Shown here: positions 12,452 to 23,777 of the stretch, one piece after another
Numbering within the stretch: the first letter of the stretch is position 1
How the letters are laid out: each line of letters starts with the position of its first letter
Assembly (NCBI GenBank): GCA_903813345.2
Contig: CAIIXF020000009.1
Location: 26,076,740 to 26,140,739, forward strand
Direction: 5' to 3'
Origin: Owenia fusiformis
Lineage: Eukaryota > Annelida > Polychaeta > Sabellida > Oweniidae
Length of the DNA: 64,000 nucleotides
The notes under the pieces: model-generated
What the model was told of the DNA's origin: nothing
Seen by the model: only the letters and a program-made list of their open reading frames with translations
Database searches by the model: none
Translations under genes and position numbers: made by a program

Positions 12452-13232
12452 CTGTGGGACGACAAGAATATGGAAGATCACTCAGTCAATGGGAGATCTG
12501 CAATGAATTAGGAATATTCATTTGATATATAAAATAATGAATGGGCTCTCCTCATTTCCGTATTATGAAATCATTGGACAATAGTTTTTTTGCCAAACGA
12601 AAAACTGTTCTTTCTAGTTCTATGAACTTCTCGCTTTCCTTGTGAGTATTTGCTGCAATCAAAAACCTCATCAAGAATTTCCACTTTTCCTCATCCTAAA
12701 TATAAAAGGTACAATATTGTACAATATATTCATTCTGATTTACGAGACACCCTCTTATCTGTTTGCATTAAGACATGTAGAGATGTGTATCATGATGCAA
12801 GATCCTAAGACTCATCACTTTCATATTTTAAAATTACTTTCTCCTCAATATAATGGCAACATACAGCACTGTGGCAATTGGTTTTCAAGAAAGCCCATGC
12901 AGTGCCATATGATTTTATAATTCACTAGCTTTTCCAAGTTACTTAAATGTATTTTGCCATCCTACAAATCCCCGAACTGCCGTGGCTACAGGCCTTGAAT
13001 TTTCCCTAATTTAAAAAATTGTTGAGCTCCCGTGAAGGGTAGTTCAAAAGTACAAGCATTTAGTAATTTCAAGGTTTATAAATATCTGACACATGCCAGT
13101 TATTCTGAGATCTGGTGTCCTGATTTTAACTCGAACTTCAACAAATAATACTGATGTAATACTCTGAATGTAATATTGGAAATGGAACTTTAGAAGCAAC
13201 ATCTGATTGTTAGATTAACCACAATACATGTA

Positions 13233-13318
13233 CAGTGAAACCTATGGAGCCACAAAAAAGTATTCACTGTATGTAGGTGTTCACTAGAGAGAGGTGTTCA
13301 CTAAGACAGGTTTTACCA
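13233..13318. mobile_element. short degenerate CAGTAAAACC MITE copy
   Basis: Left end CAGTGAAACCTATGG, right end GACAGGTTTTACC, with the family's internal word GAGAGAGGTGTTCACT between them. Confidence 0.55.
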
Positions 13319-13818
13319 TTCAACGTATCCAATAATCAAAATTCCAGATGTCAGACTCATAGAACAACTCATCATATAATAAAAGCACATTTAAGTTGAA
13401 TCACTAGAATGTCCTTAGTGATAAAGTAGAGCATTTGTCAAGAACACTGTATACCCCTTACCATAATTATGGCACCCTATTAATCATTGCATTCTTGCAC
13501 TAAAAAAAGAAATAGAAACCTTGTTTTTCTACAAATGCACAAGTGGCCCTTATAAAGATCAAGTACAGCAATACTATTAGTCCACTTACTGCAATGTGTG
13601 ATACATGTATAAGTATAAAATAAATTGAGATTGTATAAAACTGTACCATCAGGTCTTCCAATTTAGTCGTTATTGTAAATTTTTAATTAAATTTATATTT
13701 GTTCGTAATAACCTGTACTGTTCATTTCAGTTCTCTTTTATACTACAATGTACAAATTAGGATATTTATGGTTGTCATGTTTTTACATCCTTATTTGGCA
13801 ATTTGATTTTCAATCCAT

Positions 13819-14030
13819 GCCTGTAGCCAGGATTTGTGATTTGTCAAGGGGGGGTTCACTTTTTGAAAAATTCTAGGGGGAGGGGGTTCACTTGTGACAA
13901 TTTTGGTCCAAAGATGGCCAAAATCACTTAAAAATGCTCAGAATGGCAATAACTGCATGATTTTGAAAGATTTTTTTTGGCCAGGGGAACAGCTCGAACC
14001 CATCGAACCCCCTCCCCCCGGCTACAGGCC
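13819..14030. mobile_element. GCCTGTAGCC foldback MITE, ~210 bp
   Basis: Left end GCCTGTAGCCAGGAT and right end CCGGCTACAGGC are inverted copies. Inside, a G-run near the left and a C-run (CCCCCTCCCCCC) near the right also face each other. Partial relatives occur near 14890 and 38440-38570. Confidence 0.7.
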
Positions 14031-15329
14031 TGAAATCACATACAAAAACTTCATACCTTGTTAATCCAAGCTGTTTTTCTAGTTGAACAATTCCCCACAG
14101 TTACTCATGAAACTCATTAATAAAAACTACTCTTATGGTTATACTAAGTTGTATTTTTGGTGTCAAATATAAATTGTTAGCTGTTTGAACAGATCGATCA
14201 TTATAAAATAAACAAACCTTCAACTCTTAAATTTTGCTTCAACTCAAAAATGGATAAATATTTGATTTGGGTTCATTTCAAAGGAATACAAGAAGGTGAT
14301 AGGGGTAATATTGTTAATTTACCAAATAAAATGCATTGATCTACCCAAATTAGGTAATAGAGTGACCTTAAATAGGATTGCTTCCAAGAAGCTATTGAAT
14401 GATTTCACCTATGGAGAGGTGAAACCTGTTAAATGATTCCATATAAATTATTCATTACAGATAAATGCAATTGCTATTTATATTTCAACGCTGTCTCAGT
14501 TAAAGTTTAAAGAAAATAACAATAAACGAGTATTCATTAAAAATGATTGAGACAACCCATCTCGCAAGATAAAAGATGGAAAAATTCAATAATCTTGGTA
14601 GCAGTTTCATTCAGCAAGATCTAACATTAACCTTCCTTGAAATGTAGTTTTCCCCATAAAAAAGACAAAAAAAAACTTTTTCAATTTCCAAGATGATAGG
14701 GGTTACCTGGTTATGTTGATATGTTGTTTGCTTTAATTTGGAAATTTAAAATGTTAAATGCTTGTGTACATCTGTACTTTTATTGTACTAAAATCTTATT
14801 TTGAGGTTTTACTTCAGTATTGGCATTTCACCTTCAGTCTATCATAACATTATATGTAGAAAATTAGCCAAGCACTTAGACCATAAAACAGACCCGTATC
14901 CAGCTTTTGCCAAGGGGGGTTTACTTTTCAAAAAAGCCCAGTCGGTTCTCATTTGATAACTTACGACCAAAATCACTTGAATTTAATGGTCAGAATAGAA
15001 TGGTGAAAAAAGGGCCCGTATGTCACCATGGATCTATATAGGTCTGCTGCATGTAAAAGATCATACTCTGCTGTATTGGCTACTTACACTTGTTCCCATT
15101 TAAATTAAAGTCAATTCCAATCCATTTTACTTGATTTTAGATACTATTGACCACATGGAGTATGTCACCCCTCCCCCTCTAATTGAGAGAATACAAAAAA
15201 TTGAAATAGTCACAGACATCGGAACAGATAGATGCCAGTGGAAATAATCTTTAAATTAGAGCATACATAGCTTATTTACTCAAACCAAACAAGGAGAAAA
15301 AGAAAGATGAAGATCTCAGCAATATATTA

Positions 15330-15888
15330 AAGTGGGGGACAAAAATAAATCACAACACTCAAAAGTTGTCGCAATGAGCTAAATTCTAAGTTTCGTGTCT
15401 CAAACTCTCCCAAGCGGTAGAAAAATAATTCCCATTCATTTTAAGGAGCACAATAAATGAATCCAAAGCTTCATACCTGCAAATGATGAATAAATCCCTA
15501 CTAAATCGAACGAATGTTTTCATGAATCGCCATGTTTGTGATCCAAGGAGGATTGACTCCCAGAATGCAACATCAGGTAACCTTATTTACTTGTGACAGA
15601 TTTCAAAATGGCGGATCAGCATTTTGAAAGCTGACACGTGTTATGTTGCAATCTGGGAGCCAATCCACATTGCGGCGCAATCGGGCTCCAAAATCACCTC
15701 AACATTTGTAGAGTCGGCATTAACATGTGAATTCCACTTCAAATTTTTAAGTTCTTATTTGTCATTATGGACACGAATTCCACTATATCTGGACTTTCTA
15801 GGCACTGAATACACTGAGGTAAGAATTTATTACATGTGCGACAGCATGTAATTTCCATAGCTTTTGTAATTCTTTATGTCCCCCACTG
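15330..15888. mobile_element. TGGGGGACA MITE, 559 bp, TA-flanked
   Basis: The left end AAGTGGGGGACAAAAATAAA and the right end TTTATGTCCCCCACTG are inverted relatives, with TA outside both ends (15328-15329 and 15889-15890). The interior holds a second inverted pair (GGATTGACTCCCAGAATGC against GCAATCTGGGAGCCAATCC). Mariner-like by its ends; no coding capacity. Confidence 0.7.
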
Positions 15889-15902
15889 TAGGCGGCCTAT
15901 TA

Positions 15903-16139
15903 CAGTTGGGGACATAAATAAATGACAGGTGGATTTGCTGAAGTGAGGATTTCCCATGTTAAAAATAAGAGAATTTACAAGAGGCCATACATCAGTGGAT
16001 GAGATTATACAAAATGTAAAATATACAAATTTTAAGGGATATGTATCTAGACACTATTGGAAATTATGGGCTTTCAGACCACCATAATTAGGAAATGGTG
16101 ATCGAAAATCGACCTGTCATTTATTTTTGTCCCCAACTG
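15903..16139. mobile_element. CAGTTGGGGACA MITE, 237 bp, TA-flanked
   Basis: Starts CAGTTGGGGACATAAATAAA and ends inverted (TTTATTTTTGTCCCCAACTG), with TA at 15901-15902 and 16140-16141. It is related to, but separate from, the element ending at 15888, so the two form a tandem pair 12 bp apart. Confidence 0.8.
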
Positions 16140-16377
16140 TAGTGCAAGATTTGTCACAGGGATTCGGGGATGCAGACCACTTTTCACGAGGAATGTTTTG
16201 AAGCGTGATCATATTGAAAGAAGGAATTTTTCAATCCAGTGTCTCATCTTGAAGAATATTTATTGAGCTTCTTATATTACTACAAAAGAATCTGGCCGGT
16301 ATCTTAGATACAGTAAGAAGTGTTTTGCAGTTGTGACTGTGAGTTGAGTTCAAAATTGAACAACAAATTTTCTTACC

Positions 16378-16557
16378 TCTAAATTCAAGTCGACTACGTC
16401 TAAATCAAAAGTTGAAATGTTGCTTTCCCACTTCTATAGCATTACTGGAAATCGTCACGAGTATTCTTACAGTTGGAAATACCAAAAGTACAGCTTTTTA
16501 TCAGCGATTTACCGAGACGATAATATTTTACTTCCTCGAACCGCTTACCGGAAATAC
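16378..16557. promoter_or_regulatory. candidate divergent promoter of iRhom and MPG
   Basis: On the minus strand a good donor (GAG then gtaaga) ends a possible untranslated iRhom exon at 16377. On the plus strand a good donor (ACT then gtaagt) ends a possible untranslated MPG exon at 16558. Transcription of both genes would then start inside or near this ~180-bp stretch. It contains ACCGGAAAT at 16548-16555 and CTTCCT at 16531-16536, both ETS-type sites, which are common in divergent housekeeping promoters. No TATA box stands out. Promoter function is inference. Confidence 0.4.
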
Positions 16558-16867
16558 TGTAAGTGCGCAGGTGCACTGACCTACTTTTAACTTTTACAAG
16601 GTAATCAATTTTCACCTATTTTGAATAATTTACAGTCTAAATGCGCAAAAATTCATAGAATGTATGTATGCCTCTCTATGGATGTAGTATTACATAATTT
16701 CAAACGGATGTCATAAGTGAATCGACTTAGATTTACAGTTAAAATCAATTTTATTAATTGTATCTCATATTATCGCCCACTACCTTAGCATGACGATTTG
16801 TAAACAAACATGTACATGTATATTGTATATGATATATCATTTGAAGAATGAATATTTCTCCTTGCAG

Positions 16868-17517
16868 GTGAAGTGTACATACTTAAGAAGTCATTTGTCG
16901 TTCCTAGTGCAGCCTAGTTAGTCTTGTCATTCCATTGGGACCACTCAAGTTAGTCGAATATTTTAGTACACTACAGATGTGTACATATTCAGGACCAAGG
17001 AGAAATAATTTCTTTTTGATAGTGGAACGCGTATTCCCAAATGATAACATACAGTTGAGATGACTCAAAAAAGAAAATCATCAAAAGAAAAACTGTCTGA
17101 TTCAGTGACCTCAAAGTATTTTAGGCTGTCATCAGAATCTAAAACTGATGAAGACAATGAAAGAAAAACCAAAAACGATGACAGCAAAGATGAAAGGGAG
17201 GAGCATCAAGCTGAAAAAGCAATTGTTAAATCAAATCCAAAATGTCTAGATACATACTTCTTTGCCAAAAGTTGTCAGGAGTTGGCAAAGTCATTACTTG
17301 GTCAAATATTTGTTAAGATAGACAATGGAAAGCGTTTATCTGGAAGGATTGTTGAGACAGAAGCTTACATTGGAGGTGAAGACAAGGCGTCACATTCTTG
17401 TGGAAATAAACAAACCAATCGGAACAAAGCTATGTTTATGGCACCAGGGACTGTGTATGTGTACAATATTTATGGCATGTACTGTTGTATAAACATATCT
17501 AGTAAAGGTAGGTTATT
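16868..17517 (+). other. MPG: MPG second exon boundaries (5' UTR acceptor to donor)
   Basis: An acceptor (tttctccttgcag) ends at 16867, and the exon then runs through 192 untranslated bases to the ATG at 17060 and to the donor gtaggt at 17508; the true coding end is 17507. This implies an upstream untranslated exon, for which 16558 is the best donor candidate. Confidence 0.5.
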
Positions 17518-19027
17518 GTATATGAGGTAGAAAGACCCTGTCAATAGTGTGATTCATGTGTTTTAAATTATTTCTTGTTATCATTATTTTAATCAGCTCA
17601 GCTGCTATCTAATATGGAACCATACATTCTTTTACTTGATTTACATGTATTGTATAACATGAACAGAATTTTAAAAAATAATGTTTTAAAATGGTCGCTT
17701 AAAAGCCCATGGTTTTCTCCACACATTATGCATTTTATTTATTTCATTTATGACTTTCTGTACTTCTCTTTCCACATTCCCATTTGTAGTAATTATCCCA
17801 ACGAACGAAGTTCGTTAGGGATATAGTGAAGCCCTCCGTCCGTCCGTCTGTCCGTCAGTCCGTCAGTCTGTCAGTCCGTCAGTCTGTCAGTCCGTCAGTC
17901 AGTCAGTCAGTCAGTCCGTCCGTCTGTCGGGAAGATAACTCAAATACTAGTTGACAGATTTTCTTCATATTTAGTGGAAAGATGTATATTGGTGAATAGT
18001 TTTACGCAAAAAAAAAAATTTTCAAGATGGCCGCCGCTTTAAAAATGATGGGACTTTTTTGCAAAAATCATAAACTTTTCATTCTGAACCAAAGTAATTA
18101 ATATTATTGTTTGAAATTTTGGTAGTGTATTCACAACATTTATCTATTGCACATATATTCCGTGTTTTTCATCCTGACCCCCAGGGGCCATGTATGGGGG
18201 GACAGGAAAACAGAAATTTTCGCTAATTTTTAGATCTTTCTGAAGTATAGCTTTATTATACTCAAATGAAAGGCAATTAAGAGTAGATTGCAAATATTGT
18301 ATCTTTTTTCTGATTCGAGCCTCGTAAAATTCAAAATGGCCGTCTAATGTACGATTTCGCAATATTTTTTCAATCCCTTCAAAGTATGGCTATAGTATAC
18401 TCAAATTGAAGGAATCTTGGAGTAGATCACAATTATGGTATTATTTTTCAGATTTGTACCTCAGAAAATTCAAAATGGCTGCTTTGCAGGAATTCGCAAT
18501 TCTAAAATCTAATTTTTTCATTTTCAACCAAAGTAATGAGTATAATTGATTGGAATTCGGTAATTGATATTTTGTTCGTTGGGATTTGCTACTCCGCGGA
18601 GTTGCCATTATCTAGTTTAAAATATATTCAACATATTTTTGTAGGTGAAGGAGCTGCAGTTTTAATACGGGGGATTCAACCAATAGATGGCATCGAACAA
18701 CTTCGTTCTAATAGAATAGCATCTGGAAAATCCGCCACACCATCCAAAAAACCATTGAAGGACAAAGATCTGTGTAATGGTCCATCAAAACTGTGTCAAT
18801 CATTTAAAGTTAATAAGTCCAATGGAGATCAGCAGAATTTGACTGATTGCGATTACATGTGGCTAGAGAAGGGTGATGATGTACCTAATTCAGATATTGT
18901 TACATGTAGTAGGATCGGAGTGAATAATCCTGAATTTGGTGATTGGTCAACTAAGGCTCTTAGATATTACATCGTTGGTAATGCCTGTGTAAGTGTCCGA
19001 GATAAGACAGCCGAAGCAAATATGTAA
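17060..19027 (+). CDS. MPG: MPG, DNA-3-methyladenine (alkyladenine) glycosylase, two coding exons
   Basis: A monofunctional base-excision-repair glycosylase that flips out and removes alkylated purines and hypoxanthine in the nucleus and mitochondria. Exons: 17060-17507 and 18645-19027 (stop TAA), joining in phase 1 to give about 276 residues, near the usual length. Seen: a lysine- and glutamate-rich N-terminus of about 65 residues; RIVETEAYIGGEDKASHS, which carries the catalytic Glu and neighbouring Tyr of the human enzyme; RNKAMFMAPGTVYVYNIYGM; NISSKG across the splice; VLIRGIQPIDG; GPSKLCQSFKVNKS; and a C-terminal PLRYYI-like LRYYIVGNACVSV. All family blocks are present and in order with no break, so it should be active. 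The poly(A) signal AATAAA is at 19077. A 791-bp transposon sits in the intron. Confidence 0.97.
17795..18585. mobile_element. 791-bp GTCCG-rich element in the MPG intron
   Basis: Left end ATCCCAACGAACGAA and right end TTTGTTCGTTGGGAT are inverted copies with one mismatch. Just inside the left end, 17832-17930 is a simple repeat of CCGT/CAGT/CTGT words. The interior repeats the phrase 'AAATGGC' (near 18028, 18335 and 18475) in tandem-like blocks. The right end lies only 59 bases before the MPG exon. Confidence 0.75.
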
Positions 19028-19076
19028 ACTAATATTACATGGGATTAATGCAAGATTGCTTAACTATTTGATAATG

Positions 19077-19082
19077 AATAAA
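19077..19082 (+). terminator. MPG: MPG poly(A) signal
   Basis: AATAAA 49 bases after the MPG stop codon, a normal position for a short 3' UTR. Confidence 0.6.
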
Positions 19083-21085
19083 TGAGCTGACAAAGCTCAA
19101 AATAATTATTTTGAAAGATGCAACTATTATCAAGAATGAATAGGTGTAATTATCTGCTTCATATGAGCTTATTAGTGTTTTACAGATTTAACATAGATAA
19201 ATGTAGACAGTTAGCCGGGTCCAGTAAAAACCCGGAGTAAAAAGGGACAATGGTTTATTTTATAAATTACAGATTTAGATATCGTAACCGTTCAGTCCAT
19301 TTGGGTGAAGGTGAGCTTAGATCAACTGAAACATTCTACTTTATAGGTCAATATAGAGAGACATTTACTTGTAAAAAATACTTTGGGCAAAGTCCACTCT
19401 AAGCATGGATCTGGATATCATTGAAGTGAAGTTGAAGTGAAGCCTGATCATGATGGGAATGGGACCTTGTAACAGGGCATAATGAGGGCCTGTTTTTGAA
19501 AATTAAGGCCTATTTTTTAAATTTTGGGCCCATCTTAGGATGGATAAGAGGGAGGGGGGCTGGTACCCCTTGTATTCTCCACTATTGCCTTCAGTATATG
19601 TCATATAACATTACTTGGGATGTGGATGAAGTCTTAACATTTACATTATTTGTATTGACATCTTATATGATTAATGTTAAAAAGTTCAGTGTGACATGGA
19701 AAAACATTTTTGTTTCGCATGGATTTGGTTTTATGTACATGACTTGTAATATTGTTTAGCATAGATCTAGCCTGTCTTAAAATAAACTCAGGATAAAATA
19801 TATATAGCTTTGTTGCTTACATCATGTTTCATAATCAAACAAAAAGTTTGTTCTCTCTAATAATTGTCAAGTGATTTCTATAAAAAATGTTTTCATAAAA
19901 AGACTCACACTATATCAGAGACTCGAGCTGTCAGCAGGTCAGAAAAATTAGTTTCAATTTTACCCGCTAGGTGTTTCGACGTTGACTTGGAAAGAATTTG
20001 AAAAATCTATGAGTGGGATTCCTTGTATAGAGTTATAGATTCTAAACGATTTGTCAGTTCTACTGGTTGATGAATATTGCCATATGCATACATTTTAATA
20101 AAATAGGAATAAGAAAGAAGATGTTAGACCAAACTCCGCCCTGATAGCTCAGAAAAGGCAAATTTTATCCATTTTTCTCTTCACAGTCCTTGTTGCAGCT
20201 CAAACATCCAACATTATATATTTTTATGACTTAAAAATTGTTCAAAAAAATGTTACTGATCTTGTAATTTTGAAATATTTGAATTTCCCGCTATTTTAGC
20301 AACAAAAGTGTAGACATGCATATCATCAAATACAACACTTAATGCTGAAAAACACAATATTTTCTCCAATTCGGAACCACTTTTCTGCTCCCATGAGTTA
20401 ATTTCTCTATTATTTTCCAACCAGTTTTCTTAAACATAATGCTCTAATTTATGGGTCTGACAACTAAAATTTTATTTAGAATAACAAAATCCTCACAGAC
20501 TGTTGGGAATTATTCATTTCATCAATCCAAATTATGTATATATTTAATATGTGTTTGTGTCAATGTGGTCAGTTGTTTTACCCTTTCCTAGATCACTCAA
20601 AATTGCACCAGAGACTTATAGAGAGTGCATTATAAACAAAGCAGTTTTTTTAATACAATGCCAAAGTTTCTGTTACAACCATGATTTTATTATTTGAATC
20701 AAGCTATCTGATCAACCATGGACTTGAAGGTTCAAGATGCAGAAATGTCCATACATACATATGTATTTGAATTGAAACAGAGGACTTACCCTGTTTCAGA
20801 GTTATTATAAGATGGGGAATATGATAAGTTAGAAATGTTGGACTTTCAATATGAATAGATATTATTGTACCTTAAAGATGCACCCAATATCTCCAAACAG
20901 AAAAATCAATATGCAAAGAAACCTTGTATGAAACAGCAGATACACTTTACAGATAACGCAAAACTGCAAGCACAATCAATATTTTTCATCCTAAAAGGCT
21001 TAATCAATGATACTAACCTGGAAATGTACAGTCAATAATGGAAAAATGGTACAATAATGCAAACCTACAAAAAAACCAATGAAAA
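19083..21085. other. intergenic, no gene seen
   Basis: AT-rich sequence downstream of MPG. No exon with family similarity or good splice sites was seen on either strand. AAGCACAATCAAT words near 20970 foreshadow the minisatellite. Confidence 0.6.
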
Positions 21086-21087
21086 TA

Positions 21088-21558
21088 CAGTAAAACCTGT
21101 ATATCCATACACCTTGCTAATCTGAACACCTCTCAATCTGAACACTTTTTTGGTCCATTTTTTCTTCCCCTTGACTCCCATGTAAAAAAAACTTAAAATG
21201 TGAACACTCATATAATCTGAACAGTTTTCATAAAATATTACATGTTCCCTACAAAAATCGCTCAATATTTTCTATATTATCACTGTTTTATTGTAATATC
21301 AAAACTTTTGGAAGAACATTGAATGGATTCAATAATAATATGTCTTTCTCACCTGACTAATGAATTTATTTGAATCTTATTTTCAAATTATTGGAATGCA
21401 TGCCATAAAGTTATGCGATATAATAGAACTATAAATATTTCATGATTGAGATTGTGTTCAAATTCCTTTAAAATCCAGATTCTCGCAAATGCAAAAACCT
21501 CAAAATGTGAACACCTTATCTGAACACCATTGCCAGTCAAACTAGACAGGTTCTACTG
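21088..21558. mobile_element. CAGTAAAACC MITE, 471 bp, TA-flanked
   Basis: Left end CAGTAAAACCTGTATATCC and right end GACAGGTTCTACTG, with TA directly outside both (21086-21087 and 21559-21560). Inside are repeated words of the type ATCTGAACACC and AATGTGAACAC. The longest copy of its family in the window; it directly precedes the 48-bp minisatellite. Confidence 0.8.
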
Positions 21559-21607
21559 TATATGACAATCAATGCTTAGGAAATGATGGAAACATTTTGA
21601 GGACAAT

Positions 21608-23038
21608 CAATGAAGATAGAAAGCACAATCGATGATAATGATACCACGCATGATGACAACAAACTATGGAACACAATCAATGATAATGATACCACGCATG
21701 ATGACAACAAACTATGGAACACAATCAATGATAATGATACCACGCATGATGACAACAAACTATGGAACACAATCAATGATAATGATACCACGCATGATGA
21801 CAACAAACTATGGAACACAATCAATGATAATGATACCATGCATGATGACAACAAACTATGGAACACAATCAATGATAATGATACCATGCATGATGACAAC
21901 AAACTATGGAACACAATCAATGATAATGATACCATGCATGATGACAACAAACTATGGAACACAATCAATGATAATGATACCATGCATGATGACAACAAAC
22001 TATGGAACACAATCAATGATAATGATACCATGCATGATGACAACAAACTATGGAACACAATCAATGATAATGATACCATGCATGATGACAACAAACTATG
22101 GAACACAATCAATGATAATGATACCATGCATGATGACAACAAACTATGGAACACAATCAATGATAATGATACCATGCATGATGACAGCAAACTATGGAAC
22201 ACAATCAATGATAATGATACCATGCATGATGACAACAAACTATGGAACACAATCAATGATAATGATACCATGCATGATGACAACAAACTATGGAACACAA
22301 TCAATGATAATGATACCATGCATGATGACAACAAACTATGGAACACAATCAATGATAATGATACCATGCATGATGACAACAAACTATGGAACACAATCAA
22401 TGATAATGATACCATGCATGATGACAACAAACTATGGAACACAATCAATGAAGAGACGATAGCACAATCAATGATAATAATACCATGCATGATGACAACA
22501 AAGTATGGAACACAATCAATGATAATGATACCATGCATGATGACAACAAACTATGGAACACAATCAATGATAATAATACCACGCATGATGACAACAAACT
22601 ATGGAACACAATCAATGATAATGATACCATGCATGATGACAACAAACTATGGAACACAATCAATGATAATGATACCATGCATGATGACAACAAACTATGG
22701 AACACAATCAATGATAATGATACCATGCATGATGACAGCAAACTATGGAACACAATCAATGATAATGATTCCATACATGATGACAACAAACTATGGAACA
22801 CAATCAATGATAATGATACCATGCATGATGACAACAAACTATGGAACACAATCAATGATAATGATACCATGCATGATGACAACAAAGTATGGAACACAAT
22901 CAATGATAATGATACCACGCATGATGACAACAAACTATGGAACACAATCAATGATAATGATACCATGCATGATGACAACAAACTATGGAACACAATCAAT
23001 GATAATGATACCATGCATGATGACACCAAAGTATGGAA
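21608..23038. repeat. 48-bp minisatellite, about 30 copies
   Basis: The unit contains ACAATCAATGATAATGATAC, CATGCATGATGACAACAAA and CTATGGA and repeats every 48 bp. Because 48 is a multiple of three, whole frames stay open: plus-strand NDNDTMHDDNKLWNTI and MIMIPCMMTTNYGTQS repeats, and minus-strand LLSSCMVSLSLIVFHS repeats. The first four units have CCACGCATG and nearly all later ones CCATGCATG. A partial unit at 22450-22475 (GAAGAGACGATAGCACAATC) breaks the array into about 17 and 12 copies and shifts the frame. No promoter, splice or homology evidence supports a protein, so I call it a repeat. Confidence 0.95.
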
Positions 23039-23777
23039 ATGAACATTTCCAAGAAAGCACAATCCAGGATATAATAGGATTTTTAGTTACTTAGTGCAGT
23101 GGTTAGTTCTGAAGTAACCTAACTATAATTAGTTCAGACAATTATATATTTCAGTGACCCCACCCCACTGTCGCAACCCATGTCATAAACCAATTCATAT
23201 CAACTTCAGTAATATTTTTTGAACCAATCAGTGAAAAAACAAACATGTTTAAATACTAAGAGAAATTAATTTTTAAGTTAAGTCAAAGTGAATCGTAGAT
23301 TCATTACAGATACAAAATAAAATCAATATTTGAAAAATGCACAAGTGCAATCAATGATGTAAACTGGAAGCACACCAGATAGTAAAACAAAATATATGAA
23401 ACAGGCTCAAGTGTATATGCATGATTATTTCAATGGTAATTGTATAAGCACAACCAAATTGAATTGCCAACTGCTGGGCAAACAAAATCACCAGCACAAC
23501 CATTGATGCAAGCACAATCAATTATGCAAAACAATCAATGTTGCAATAGCACATAAGTTCATACAAGGTGATGCAAATTAAAGTAGAAAATATATAAAGA
23601 TGTGCAATTTAGTATTCCCATGCACAATGTAGGTTAGCAGTTACTGAGTCTCTAGCCAAGCCAATATAATTACCGTAGAAATCCAATAATCCCCTGAACA
23701 AATTGATCGATCCCACGACATTTTGGTTTGAGAGTACAAACACATTTTGCAAAGTTAGCAAGCTGTTTACAGAAAAT
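23039..23777. other. intergenic flank of the minisatellite
   Basis: No gene seen. Words such as GCACAATCAATTATGCA and AACAATCAATGTTGCA (23340-23545) resemble parts of the minisatellite unit, as if it arose from a degenerate local repeat. Confidence 0.5.

Larger units (their letters stand above)
12452..16376 (-). other. iRhom 5' UTR intron (inferred) with MITEs
   Basis: No coding exon seen. It contains a CAGTAAAACC-type copy (13233-13318), a GCCTGTAGCC foldback (13819-14030), a partial related fragment near 14890-14960, and two TA-flanked TGGGGGACA MITEs side by side (15330-15888 and 15903-16139). Confidence 0.6.

Noticed and set aside
15400-15477. Possible untranslated iRhom exon ending at a donor at 15477
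   Set aside because: It lies inside a TA-flanked MITE (15330-15888); the donor at 16377 outside the element is the better candidate.
17832-17930. GTCCGTCCG/CAGTCAGT tract considered as a CRISPR-like or regulatory array
   Set aside because: Simple-sequence repeat inside a transposon in an animal intron; no regular spacers.
21576-23094. Long open frames (494, 320, 276, 205 and 185 codons) over the 48-bp minisatellite
   Set aside because: They arise because the unit length is a multiple of three; frames are open on both strands and there is no start, splice or homology support.
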